Source of the DNA: Tolypocladium sp. Sup5 PDA-1 | Lineage: Eukaryota > Ascomycota > Sordariomycetes > Hypocreales > Ophiocordycipitaceae | NCBI GenBank assembly: GCA_000750105.3 | Contig: JPHH03000037.1 | Span: 248,001 to 312,000, forward strand | Direction: 5' to 3' | Length of the DNA stretch: 64,000 nt | Shown here: positions 10,201-20,972 of the stretch, piece by piece | Layout: the number at the start of each line of letters is the position of its first letter | Numbering within the stretch: the first letter of the stretch is position 1 | The notes under the pieces: generated by a model | What the model was told of the DNA's origin: nothing | The model's database searches: none | What the model saw: only the letters and a program-made list of their open reading frames with translations | Program-made: the position numbers and the translations under genes

Positions 10201-13200
10201 GAGCTAAAGCACCAGCAATGGTTTGCGAGTCATCTTGTCGAGGAGCGTGCCAAGATGCAGCCAAACTATCATCACGTTTACCTGGAGCTCGTCAAGTTCT
10301 TCGAGGACAAGGCCCTTGGGGGCGAGGTTCTTCGCGAGACGTACATCAGTGTAGCTCGGATGCTCAATTCTGAGGCTACGATGCAGAACTCGACGGAGAG
10401 AACCCACCTCAAGAACCTTGGAGGTTGGCTCGGCCTCCTGACGCTTGCTCGGGACCGTCCCATCAAGCACAAGAACATTGCCTTCAAGCAGCTGCTGATT
10501 GAAGCCCACGACACCAAGAGACTGATTGTTGTCATACCCTTCGTCTGCAAGGTTCTCATCCAGGGCGCTTCGTCTGCAGTGTTCCGCCCTCCCAATCCGT
10601 GGCTTATGGATATTATCCACCTCCTGATCGAGCTGTACCACCATGCCGAATTGAAGCTCAACCTCAAGTTCGAAATCGAGGTTCTCTGCAAAGGCCTAAA
10701 TCTCGATCACAAGAGCATCGAGCCCTCAGGCGAGATTCTGAACCGTCCTGCGGCGGAAGAGGCGGTCGAGGTTCTTCCACAAGAGCAGTTGGACGCTTTC
10801 GATAGCCTGTCCTTGAACGGAATTGGGTCTGTCGTTGGAACAGGCCTGTCTCCCCAGACTGTTGCGCCAACCATCCCGGACGTCGGGCCATTGATCAACA
10901 TCCCTCCCACGAACGAAATGGTTGTCAGCACAACGCGCCTCCACGAGATTGTGCGAACCGCCCTCACCCGGGCACTGCAGGACATCATCCAGCCGGTCGT
11001 GGATAGGTCAATAACGATTGCTGCTATATCCACTGTGCAGATGATCCGTAAGGACTTTGTTTCGGAGCCAGACGAAAATCGCCTGCGAACTTCGGCCGTA
11101 AACATGGTCAAGGCGACGGCCGGCAGTTTGGCTCTCGTCACCTCAAAGGAGCCGCTGAGAGCCAACATGACCAACTACATGCGGAACTTGGCCAATGACC
11201 TGCCTTCAGGCCTCCCTGAAGGTACGATCATTATGTGTGTCAACTCTAACCTCGACCTAGCTTGCAGCATCATCGAAAGGCAGGCCGAGGAGAGAGCAGT
11301 ACCGGAGATAGAGGACCTGCTGGAGGAAGATTTCGCGGCCAGACGACGGCATCGCGCCCAACAGCCTAACGAGCCGTTCTACGCAGGCAACGTCAACCGC
11401 TGGGCCATGACCATACCGAACCCGTACAAGCTGTCCCCGAACATCAACGGCCTCAACCCTGAGCAGATGGCAATCTACGAAGATTTTGCCAGGCAGCCTC
11501 GCAACACCGCAACGACGGCAGCGTCTCACGCACCATCCGCGTCGGATGCCACTCGATCGTTGGCGAACGAGGTCTTGCAAGAGCCTTACAGTGCGGTCCC
11601 CAATATTCCTACGCCAGCTGAAACGCCGTCGATCCAACACTTGGGTTCGCAGTTGCAGCCGTACGCCCCAGTCCACACCGCCGCAGCAAACACAATGGCA
11701 AGCGGGCGAACTGCGGGGTTCCAAATGGACGTTCGCGGCCTGGCTGAACGTGTCAACAAGCTGCTTCAGGAGCTGTTGCGGGTCGCCAGCGAGGCTCGGG
11801 AGGACCATTTTGTAGGCCTCCCAAGGCCGCACCCTGTGCTGGACGTTGTTGATGCCCTAGTTCAACTCATCATCAAGACGTCACAGAATTCTGAAGAATT
11901 CGCCATCTACGCTGCGGAGCAGATCAGCGCTCTCATTTTCCAGCAGGTTGAGGACAACTTGACGCTGGAAAGCCTTGTCCACGTCTTGGAGACTCTTCGA
12001 AAGATTGGTGGTCACGCTCTGAACAACCGCGTGCGAGCCCTTTTCGGTCAACAACCTGGCCCAAACTTCCTCAGTATGCCTTTGCTGGCCGCACTGATCC
12101 GCACCGACCTGCTCGACTGGAGGAACATTGACCTGGCAATGTCCAAGGCTCTCGAAGCCCGGAAAGAGGGTTCTCTCGAATTCCTTGAGCACATGCTCGA
12201 TCTTGCACTGCTGAACAACCGGCCGATTGCACTGTACGCGGACTTTGTGCGAACCCTGGAGGCGGCATGGGCCTGGATTTGTGATGATCCCAGCTCCACC
12301 GCCGCACAGAGACTGAAGAACAAGCTCATGGGCTCGGGTCTGCCCCAGCCATCCCGAGGAACTGACAGTGATGACCAGACGGCGTTCCGGCAAGATGAGA
12401 TGGAGTACGTGTTTGAGGAGTGGGTCCATCTCTGCAACAACCAGAGCGCATCAAGCAAGGCCACTGCGATTTTCCTTCGACAACTACAAGTGAAACAGGT
12501 CATCCGCGGACGAGATGACTTCTACCTCTTTGTACGAACCGCGCTCGACTTGTCTGTGGACCGTTTCGATCACATCTTGCACTCGGGAGCCATCAGCGAC
12601 GCATACGTCATGGTAGACGCCCTGGCAAAGCTCATCAGCATCTATATCACAGCGAACGATGACGGCTTATCCACTCGCGTATCCTTCCTTGACTCCGTCC
12701 TGTCACTGATTACATTGGTTCTCACCCATCACCACGTCAAGAGGGGAGAGCACATGAACCAAAGGGTGTTCTTCCGCCTCTTCTCCATGCTTCTCCATGA
12801 AGTGCACAACATGTCCGAGGATCTCGCAGAGGATGAGCAGCGGAAGATGATTTTGAGATTTGCCTCCAGATTCAACGGAATTGGTCCCCTTCGGCTCCCT
12901 GGTTTCGTCTTCGGTTGGCTCTCTCTCATCCAGCATCGAGCATTCCTGCCGGTGTTGCTGCAGATGCCGGAAAATGCAGGGTGGGGTCTGTTTGTCAAAT
13001 TGGTCGCCCAGCTTCTGGACTGTCTGAGTGAGCAGTTGAAGGCCTTTACCGTATCGACCGTGGCCAAGGAGATCTATCGAGCGACTCTCAAGCTCCTCGT
13101 CATCCTTCAGCACGATTTCCCGGATTTCGTCGCTGCAAACCACGTCAGGCTGTGCGCGGGCATCCCGCCCCATTGCACCCAGCTGCTCAACGCCATCCTC

Positions 13201-13989
13201 TCTGCCAACCCGCAGCAGAACTACGGCAAGCTGCCCGACCCGATGCATCCAGGCCTGAAGGTGGACCGGATGGAGGAGATGAAAACGCATCCAGGCCTGG
13301 TCGACGAGGCGGCATCGATCTTGCGGGATTGCGGGGTCTTAAATGTGCTCGACCAGGTCCTGCAGAACGGACCGGCCGAAGACACGGTTGCCCAGCTCGC
13401 GCACTCGATGACCCACAACAACCCGAAAGAGACTACGTACGGACATGTCTCGGTTGCAGCAAACGCCAAGGTCATCGGTGCGGTGGTGATGTATGTTGGT
13501 CAGCATGCCGCCGACCGTGTGGCCCAGGCACCGAACGCGGCCACGGTCACCGGCAGCGAGCCCGATGTATCAACACTATCGCTTCTCGTCCACGAGCTTC
13601 CGCCCGAGGCTCGATACTACCTGGTGTCCTGCATGGTCAACCAGCTGCGGTTCCCTAACGCCCACACGGAGTTCTTCAGCCAGGTCATTTTATACATCTT
13701 TGGAAAGGACTTGAACGACCCCGAAGAGTCGGAGATTCGTCAGGAGATCACGCGGGTTCTCCTAGAGCGCCTGGTTGGCTTCTGGCCGCAGCCCTGGGGT
13801 CTCATGTACACCGTTCTCGAATTGGTCAAGAACGAAAAGTACATGTTCTTCGATCTCCCATTCGTCAAGTCAACGCCAGAGGTAGGCTACATTTACTCGA
13901 TACTTGAGCATTCCCAACCTGTTGCAGAGGAACTAACACGTTGGCTTCAGGTTGCCGATAGGTTCGCCGCGGTTCTTCAACGGGCTTAG
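7215..13989 (+). CDS. NOT1: NOT1, scaffold subunit of the CCR4-NOT mRNA deadenylase complex
   Basis: Exons 7215-7466, 7529-7853, 7919-13881 and 13951-13989 give about 2192 aa, a normal length for NOT1. The start is the ATG in CTCCATGG. After a short Ser/Pro-rich leader the protein is almost entirely helical repeats. A MIF4G-like segment at about 915-1150 is the CAF1/POP2-docking region. The segment around 1190-1290 (ending near MTNYMRNL) matches the CAF40-binding DUF3819 region, and the last 400 residues, with WPQPWGLMYTVLEL and FFDLPFVK, are the NOT1 superhomology domain that binds NOT2-NOT5. NOT1 organises deadenylation, decay and translational repression of mRNA in the cytoplasm, with nuclear roles as well. 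The final intron (13882-13950) is 69 bp, so keeping it also leaves an open frame. Confidence 0.95.
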
Positions 13990-14347
13990 TCTACGACACC
14001 GTCAACAGGATCGACCGTTACCGCCAGTAAAGGGTTTATTTTGGAGTTGGTGGCTTTGCACAACACAATCATGACACCGCGATGTGAGCAGACGTGGGAC
14101 GGGATATTGGACCATACCATTGGGTGATTGATTATAACTGAATCGGTGGTTGGGAATAGATGTGACGCTAAAGGCCCGAGGCGAAGTTGTTTTGGGGGAA
14201 ACAATGACGGACGAAGGTCAAAGCGCTGTAATATCTGTAGAACATGTACAAAATAGCTAGTGTTATAATGATGTGAAAGGGAACTGTCACGGGGGTACAA
14301 CTGGTCGAAACACGTGCGGTGCGGTGTGCATGCGGGTGAGGGTTGGT
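13990..14347. other. Intergenic between convergent NOT1 and PhzF-like genes
   Basis: This 358-bp stretch is the shared 3' flank of two converging genes. It is relatively AT-rich around 14040-14270. No gene or strong hairpin terminator is seen. Confidence 0.6.
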
Positions 14348-15262
14348 CTATACTGTGATATGGCCTCGCATAACCTGGACAGCCGTGCCCGCCAGTTTGA
14401 CCTGGTCGATTTTGGAGTCCTTCATGGCCACCTCAACGACAATGTTGCTCTCCTTGCCCATCTCGACGCCCTGGGTGAGCTCGTACCTGCGACTGGGCGT
14501 GTCCTGCTTGTCTTTGACGGTGCTCAGGAACGAGGCTAGGCAGCATGCGGCGGAGCCAGTCGCAGGGTCCTCGAACGTCTGTGTAATCATCCTCGTGCGG
14601 AGCGAGACGATGGGCTGGCCGCTTTCATCCTGGCGGGAGCCCGTGCGGACGTAGTAGTACATCCCGAGGAAGCCGTTTCGCCAGCCCTCGTCCAGGAGCT
14701 TGTCGACGGGGAAGTGGGTGCCGCTGAGCTGGACGTCGGCGAGGAGGTCCAGCGAGGGGAGCTCGGCGAGGACGAAGCTGACGCCGTTGACGATGCTGAA
14801 GATGGGGGCGGAGAGCTCGAGGTCGCGGATCTGGGGGTTGGCGGGGAGCTCGCCGGGAGCTCGGGCCAGGTCCCGGACAGTGGCGGCGTGGAGATGGACG
14901 TTGTGCGGGATGCTGGCCTGGACGACGCGCGGGCCCGTCTGCAGCAGCGGGATGGGGCCGGCCTTGGTGACGAGGGTGTCGACGCCCTGGTCGAGGAGCG
15001 AGACGGCGGTGCCGACGGTGGGGTGGCCGGCGAAGGGGATCTCGGCGAAGGGGAGGAAGATATCGATGTTGCGCGTCTTGTTGGCCGCGTCGGCGACGTC
15101 GTGGACGAAGACGGTCTCGGAGAGGTTGAACTCGCGGGCGATGGCCTGCTTCTGCTCCTGGGTGGGCTTGGGCCCCGAGGCGGGGAGTGTGACGATGGCG
15201 AGGGGGTTGCCGCGGAAGCGAGTCTCGGTGAAGACGTCGACGGTGATGAAGGGGAGCTCCAT
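14348..15262 (-). CDS. PhzF-family isomerase/epimerase-like protein
   Basis: An intronless gene of 304 aa starting at ATG 15262-15260 (MELPFITVDVFTE). Upstream in-frame sequence has no ATG before a family-like start, so this start is preferred. The protein shows the PhzF fold signatures: FRGNPLAIV near residue 17, NLSETVFV with the catalytic-type Glu, IPFAGHPTVGTA, and near the C-terminus TFEDPATGSAACCLASFL. These mirror the two pseudosymmetric halves of PhzF, which isomerises dihydro-hydroxyanthranilate in bacterial phenazine synthesis. No other phenazine gene is nearby, and fungal members have mostly unknown substrates, so only the family is claimed. A TATA-like box lies about 150 bp upstream. 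Confidence 0.92.
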   Translation of the reverse strand: MELPFITVDVFTETRFRGNPLAIVTLPASGPKPTQEQKQAIAREFNLSETVFVHDVADAANKTRNIDIFLPFAEIPFAGHPTVGTAVSLLDQGVDTLVTKAGPIPLLQTGPRVVQASIPHNVHLHAATVRDLARAPGELPANPQIRDLELSAPIFSIVNGVSFVLAELPSLDLLADVQLSGTHFPVDKLLDEGWRNGFLGMYYYVRTGSRQDESGQPIVSLRTRMITQTFEDPATGSAACCLASFLSTVKDKQDTPSRRYELTQGVEMGKESNIVVEVAMKDSKIDQVKLAGTAVQVMRGHITV

Positions 15263-17779
15263 GGTGGTTTGTGTGATGGTGGTGAGAGTTGAGGTGAGGG
15301 GGTGGGTGTAAGTGAGTCGTGAGGCAAATCGCAAGACTCCTCGAGGCAATTGCAACTCTAGAGGCAAGGGTGAGTTAAACAGCAAATGGGTTGATAGAGC
15401 GGCTTTCGACTATATTTATACTTGTATATTCGAAGCGTCTGGTTGTCAAGTTCGCCCACCTCGACGGAGCAATTGCAACTTTCGAGCCGGCTGACATATC
15501 GGCGACGATGTAGTCATCCACGTCTTATCACATACTATCATTAAACCTGCACTAAGTACCGTAAGTATGTTAGCCGGGGTTAGGCGCCAGGGATTACACG
15601 CCACAACCCCTCATCAAACGTGCTGGGTCCCCGTTGAGTGGACTCGGATGAATAAGCCTTATTGGCCGAATGCTGTATCGTCAACGAGACAAGAGGGCGT
15701 CAGGTCATTTGCAAGGCGCGAGCTGTGGAACTTGCGAGTCCGCAATCGGGTGCTATGACTATGATAGATGTATGACCTGGGCAAGGTTGCTCACGTAACA
15801 ACAGCATCCTTGAGGCCGCGGGGGTCCACCACCAACACTGCTGGCAGAGAGCGGCCTCATCTGTCAGTTCATGTTCCAAGGACAGTGGACAGTGACAGTC
15901 CCACTCTCGTCGGTCGCCGCCCTTTGTTCCGATCCGGACGGGGAGGCTTGAATGAGCCGCGGCCGATCCACTCCAGCCTGGACCCATTTCGCTGGACTGA
16001 TGCATTTTGTGGCCTGTCGAGCAGCACGAGTTACTCGTACGTACGGACTACGGAGTACTTCGTACTAGCCAATGCACCCCAGCATTACCTGCTGTTTGGG
16101 TGCAGAACAAGCACATCTTGGCTGGCCCCCTTATGTACTAGCCCACGTCCCTGCAGGAGGTGCATCATCCTGGTCTCAGCTTCTGCCGCCTGCAGTAAGG
16201 GGTGCAGGTGCTGTTGGCGCGGGCGGTGTGCTCTCCACTGGGTGAATGGGTGCGAGTATTGTGCACCCGAACCGTGCTATTGTTGCTGTACAAGTACGGA
16301 GTACATGGCCACGGGAATACTGACTGATTGATGAGTGGACGAGCGGCGACGAGAGGCGGAGAGGGCGCCGGGCCAGAGCCAAAAATGGTGAGGTCACGAC
16401 TCGTGCAGACCACCAGCCAAGAGTCCAAGGAGTCGTCCAAGGAGTCCGAGACAGCAGAACAGCCCGAAAACCCAATTGGACGCTGACGGGGCGCAACGAC
16501 GGGCATCGGCCTCGGAGGTTCGATTGGCGAGTCCAAGCCCGTCCAATGCGCGGCTACGAGTCGCTGCGACGACGACTCGAGTCTCGGCAGTCAAAAGGAA
16601 AAAACATGCGCAGCACGCGGCAGACGGAGGAAGGCAAGAAGAAAAGAGCGTGTCCGGACTAGGAGTACGGACTACAACAGGTGATGTGTCGGGTTCGCCG
16701 TAGGGGACAGGAGTCCAGGACCCCCCTGTCAGGTACAACAGCGGTGATGGATCGCGAGACAGACGAGGGAGGCTCAAGGCCCGCCCCCTGTTCCCAGACC
16801 CCCGCCCGTCAATCGCTGCCACCCACGCAACCACGACAAGGCGAGGGAGAAACAGAGCCCCAGCCAGGGCCCTGAGATTCGATTCGGCACGAGAGGCGCC
16901 TCGCGGTGCGCTGTGTCAGATTACGCGGGCCGACCAGATGATCCGCCGTGGTTTCGGGGTCCAAGGGAGGCTGTCTCTCCCAGCTCGTCAACATCCGGCC
17001 AGCCCAAGGGTGCGTCGTTTTCCCTCACGTTGGAGTTTTGCTTTTCGCCTGGCAGGCGGCCCGCTGTCTGCAGTGGATAGCCTCGAGATGGTTGCAATCA
17101 TCATTGATGCGCCAGTCGTACGTACAGTAGCAAGTACTCGTACTGTACCAAGTGGTGGACACGATCATTGGCAGCGTACTGTACTCGTACTCGTACCTTC
17201 GTACGGAGTACCCGCAACTTGTAAGGCAAGGCAGGCGCCAGCCCGCCCACCTGGAATGCGCCTCCCTTTCCCTGCGGGCCCCAATTTTGTTGACGCTGCA
17301 TCGGGGGATGGCCTGTGCCCCACTGACGTTTAGGGGGCCCACTTCGGCAAGCTCGCAGCCAGCTGCCGGCCAATAGGATGCAGGGGGAAAGAAAAAAAAG
17401 TTCAAGCTCTCGTGCTCGCTGCCGTCCTCCCCAGCCAACCGCCAGAAATCGCCTGAGCTCTTGCCTCGAGTCGCAGGCAGTCCCGTCCACCCAACTCGCA
17501 CCGCAAGTCCACTTCTCCCCCTTCCCTACCGCCCGACCGCAGACCGCCCTCCCCTCATCCCCGAGCGCGCCCGAACAAGCCGATTTGCCCTTTGCGAATA
17601 TCCTCGTCCGCGTCGTCCCTCTCCGTTGTTGCCAAATAACGCCTCTCTGGTAGAGTGAAGCCCCCCAGAGTCGCCCTTGCCCGCGTCGCCCGCGTCGCCC
17701 TCGTCGACCTCGAATCCCGCCCGCTCGTCGTGCCTGTCGTTTGCCGTGGTCTCCCCCCCGACAGCCAAACAAGCCAAAC
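15263..17779. other. 2.5 kb divergent intergenic region (PhzF-like / GDS1-like)
   Basis: No coding frame here resembles a protein. TACGGA[G/C]TA words occur at 16042, 16049, 16295, 16666 and 17202. The stretch 17107-17210 is thick with GTAC and CGTAC words. From about 17380 to 17779 the plus strand is pyrimidine-rich and is probably the leader of the winged-helix gene. Confidence 0.6.
15411..15420 (-). promoter_or_regulatory. TATA-like box upstream of the PhzF-like gene
   Basis: The minus strand reads TATAAATATA here, about 150 bp upstream of the PhzF-like start codon, a credible core promoter position. It is inferred from sequence and spacing only. Confidence 0.45.
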
Positions 17780-19026
17780 ATGCCATACAACACGCGCCGC
17801 AAGTCGCTCTCCCTGCCCAGTCTGGGCATCCACATCCCCGTTACGCACGCCGCTCGTGCTGCGGCAGCCAAGAGCGCAGGTCGCCTTTCGTCGTCTTCGT
17901 CGTCGTCGTCGTCTGCCTCATCGGCGCACCCTTCAGACGCTCGCTCGCAGTCGCCCGACTCACATCCGAGCAAGCGCCTCAAGCGATCCCACGATGCCTC
18001 AACCCCAGCCGAGGCCGTCATCGAGCAGACGCCGCCCCCGTCGCCCACTCCCGCCACCAGCATCGAAATGTCCGACCTCGACGAGAGACCCAAGATCGAC
18101 CTCGAGGGCATCAACGACGACATCGTCGAGGCTTCCATCGTGCAGCTGCAGTCGACCGCGAACCGCCCTCATCTGATCAAGGAGCTCGCGACCGTCTTGT
18201 CTCAGAAGCTGGTCTCTGTGCAACAGTAAGTGGCTGTTTACCTCGCGCTGATGCACGCTTCCAGATTCACTAACCCCCCCCTTCCAGATCTGCCAACCCG
18301 TGCGCCATCATCTCCTCTCGCCTCACCTCCTACATGAAGCGCCCCTGTTGGTCTGCCCTGGCTCCCTGCCCTCTGGCCAAGGAGCTCGAGACGGTTCACC
18401 CTCGCCGAACCTACTTCTTCCTCGCCGCATACCCCCGCCAGCCGCTTCCCGGTCCTGGTGTCATGCAAACGACCCGCCCAGCCATTGTCACCCCGTCCGT
18501 ATCGCTCACAGATGATTCGGGCTCCGATGACGCCGAGTCCCGCCGGAGAGATTTGAGTCCATCGCCCGAGGTCGACCTGTCGTCCCCGGAGTTCGATGAC
18601 GCCGACGATGACGTCGCGATGCCCATGACCCCTATTGGATCGTTCAAGGCTCGCCACCTGAAGCACTCTAGAGATATGCGACACGACTCGCCCCCGCTGG
18701 AGAAGGACGAGCGCGAGTTTACCCAAACAGCGGACGTGCTGCAGAAACGCAAACTCAACGACGAGGTGCCCGCTCCCGACACCGTGGAGCGAAGCTCTGC
18801 CATGGAGTACGGCTACCGAGACGACGCCTGGTTCGGTGACAACCGTACCACCGCATCGACCATGTCATTCCTCACCAGCCCTGCCATGAAGCCAAGCGTC
18901 GTATCAAACATGCGCAAAGAAGACGAGGCCGACTCGTGGCTGAGAATCAACGACTTGTTTCAATGGGATCAAGGTGCCGAGAGCATCGAAATTGATGAAC
19001 TCGACTGCCTCTTGGAAGGATGCTAA
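17780..19026 (+). CDS. GDS1-like winged-helix protein, putative transcriptional regulator
   Basis: Exons 17780-18225 and 18288-19026 give 394 aa. The ATG in the context AAACATGCC is the first in frame (MPYNTRRKS). The N-terminus is basic with a nine-residue serine run (about residues 37-46), followed by KRLKRS, a possible nuclear signal. Residues about 109-190 form a compact domain (IDLEGINDDIVEASI, LIKELATVLSQKL, NPCAIISSRLTSYMKR, RRTYFFLAAYPRQPLP) that I match to the winged-helix domain of yeast Gds1 from memory of that family. The rest is acidic and Ser/Pro-rich, with hydrophobic-acidic C-terminal patches (SWLRINDLFQW, IEIDELDCLLEGC) resembling activation segments. A nuclear regulatory role is inference. 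The single 62-bp intron lies inside the domain. Confidence 0.8.
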
Positions 19027-19391
19027 ATGTTTAATGTGGTTTTTTTATTTCTGCTATTTTGCGACGGGCGCGAGGCGTTGTGGAAAGGGCGCAAAATTCG
19101 GGCATTGCCGCGTGGGAAAAGGGACATTTGACACCAATTTGAACAAACGGCGTGGTTGTAGAAGTACGTGTACATATAGATTGATTTCATCTTGTTGCAA
19201 CGACCTGGATGTACGAAGAGATGAGGGACCATGGGTCTCTGAAGATTGGTCTGCCAGGCGCAACACGGGTGCACATACACACGGAACCTCTCCAAAATTG
19301 ACTTGCCACTCATTTCATAACTACTTCTACTTTGGAAGCTCTATTCATAACGGGTCTGATGATGATACAACAAACGTACGGTACACTTTCG
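19027..19391. other. Intergenic between convergent GDS1-like and OMS1-like genes
   Basis: 365 bp of shared 3' flank with moderate AT content and T-rich stretches just after the stop at 19026. No gene is seen. Confidence 0.6.
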
Positions 19392-20627
19392 TTAAGCCTC
19401 GTCGGCCACTCTTAGTTCAACCCAGACGAGGGTGCCCATCTGCAAGATGTTGGGTCGGGCCAGCTTGATCACCTCCAGCCCCGGCGTCTTCTTGACGGCC
19501 TCGTCCACCAGCGCTTCGATGTCCCTGTTCCACCAACAGCCGTATTTTTCGAAGTGTTTCCCCGCGTTCTTATCCAACAGGCCGTTGACGATGCCGTACC
19601 ACCCCTTGCCGTGCTCCAGCAGGATGATGCGGCCGGTGCCGGGCTTGACGGCGGAGGCGAGGTTGGAGAGGACGGCGGCGGGGTCGGAGACGGAGCAGAG
19701 ACCAAAGGTTTGGATCACCGTGTCATATTTCGGGTTCGACATGGCTGCGGCCGGAGAAGGGAGCGGGTGGTGGGCGTCGGAGTTAATGAGGCGGAGGTGG
19801 TTGTCGAGGTAGGAGAGCTGGCCGCCGGTATGGTCGGCCATGGTGGAGGCTCTGACGATGGGCGCGGAGGAGGACATGGGCGGGACGGCCTTGACGAGGC
19901 GCCTACGGGCGACGTCCAGCATGTCGGCGGAGATGTCGAGGCCTGTAAACGATGTAATACCCTGTGGTGCTACCGTCTGCTTGCGGCCCGTGTTTGCGAC
20001 CTCGGCCACCGCGCTCAGAGGTTCCCAGTTGTAATACTCCAGATTCCGGCCCGTGCCCATTGCTAGTTCGAGTACATGGCCTGTGGCACGCTCAGCGAGC
20101 TTCTTGCGAAGGCCCGTGATGCCCATCCACCACTCCCCAAAGTTGAGCTCCTTGTCGAACTGCTCGGCATTCTCACCCGTCAGGGCTGACGGCCGGCCGG
20201 TCGGCGCGGCGTGCTCGCAGGCTCCTTGGCATGGACACGTCTTGAAGGAGGCGGCGGCGGTGCCGAAGATGTAGAAGCCGAGGAAGCCGGCGAGGAGGGC
20301 GGCGCCGGTGAGGGGCAGCCAAGATCGGCGCCAGAGGGTAAGCAGTGTATCCTGCTTGGGGGGGGACGGAGGCGGCGAGGACGGAGGCGGCGTGTCGGCT
20401 TTGCGCGTGCCACTGCGGTCATGCGGATATGAGCTTCTGTAATTCGTTTCATCGGGCGACAGTCCTGCAACTCACGGCTTATACGGCCTGGTGACGCGGG
20501 GAGGCGGAGGAGGAGTCTGCTTCGCGGCCGGCGCGCGCGTCGGCTGGCGAGACGCCCGCGTAGACGAACTCGCGAGGCGCCATTGCGAGCGAGCGGCCCT
20601 GGCGATGCCGCGCGTTGGCCGGATCAT
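19392..20627 (-). CDS. OMS1: OMS1-like mitochondrial class I methyltransferase
   Basis: Exons 20627-20476 and 20412-19392, joined across a 63-bp GTGAGT...GCAG intron, give 390 aa. The N-terminus (MIRPTRGIARAARSQWRLASSS) is rich in Arg, Ala and Ser without acids, as in a mitochondrial presequence. A proline-rich spacer is followed by one membrane helix (about 84-102). Then comes a class I S-adenosylmethionine fold: motif I VLELAMGTGRN (164-174), FTGLDISADML, YDTVIQTFGLCSV and GRIILLEHGKGWYG. Yeast Oms1 is an inner-membrane methyltransferase linked to respiratory-chain assembly; its substrate is not certain to me. The CWWNRDIEALV segment near the end is typical of this branch. It is divergent from the IMPACT gene. 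Confidence 0.87.
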
Positions 20628-20972
20628 TGATGTGGCATTTCTTGCGTCGTTGCTTCGTCTCTCCCGTGTCGAGGACAGCGAGTGTCGAAAAGTGTTCGTT
20701 ATTGCAACAGCTTGGATGGAAAAAGGCGTCAAGGTTGTTTCCGGATGTGGGAACGGCCCGACAGTTCGGAGCCGAAGTGGAGACTCTCGAAACACCAGCG
20801 GGTGGGCCTGCTCGAACGTGCACTTCACTCGCTGCCTTACCCTACAGCCGATGTAGTCAAGACAACGACGTTCTGTGTGTATGCGTCGACGACAACAACT
20901 GGCGGTCTCGCTCTTAAGTGAAAGCAGAGATAATCGGCTTGGTTGATTTAATCTTGGACATAAGGCCCGGTC
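20628..20972. promoter_or_regulatory. Short divergent promoter (OMS1-like / IMPACT-domain gene)
   Basis: Only 345 bp separate the two start codons, so both promoters and leaders must fit here. No clear TATA box, E-box or TACGGA[G/C]TA word was found. Confidence 0.5.

Noticed and set aside
15263..15385. N-terminal extension of the PhzF-like protein
   Set aside because: The upstream frame adds about 41 residues unlike the family. The ATG at 15262 gives the usual family start and length.
17101..18138. 345-codon minus-strand frame overlapping the GDS1-like gene
   Set aside because: It runs antisense to the coding exon and leader of a supported gene; its Arg/Gly-rich tracts are complements of Ser/Pro codons.
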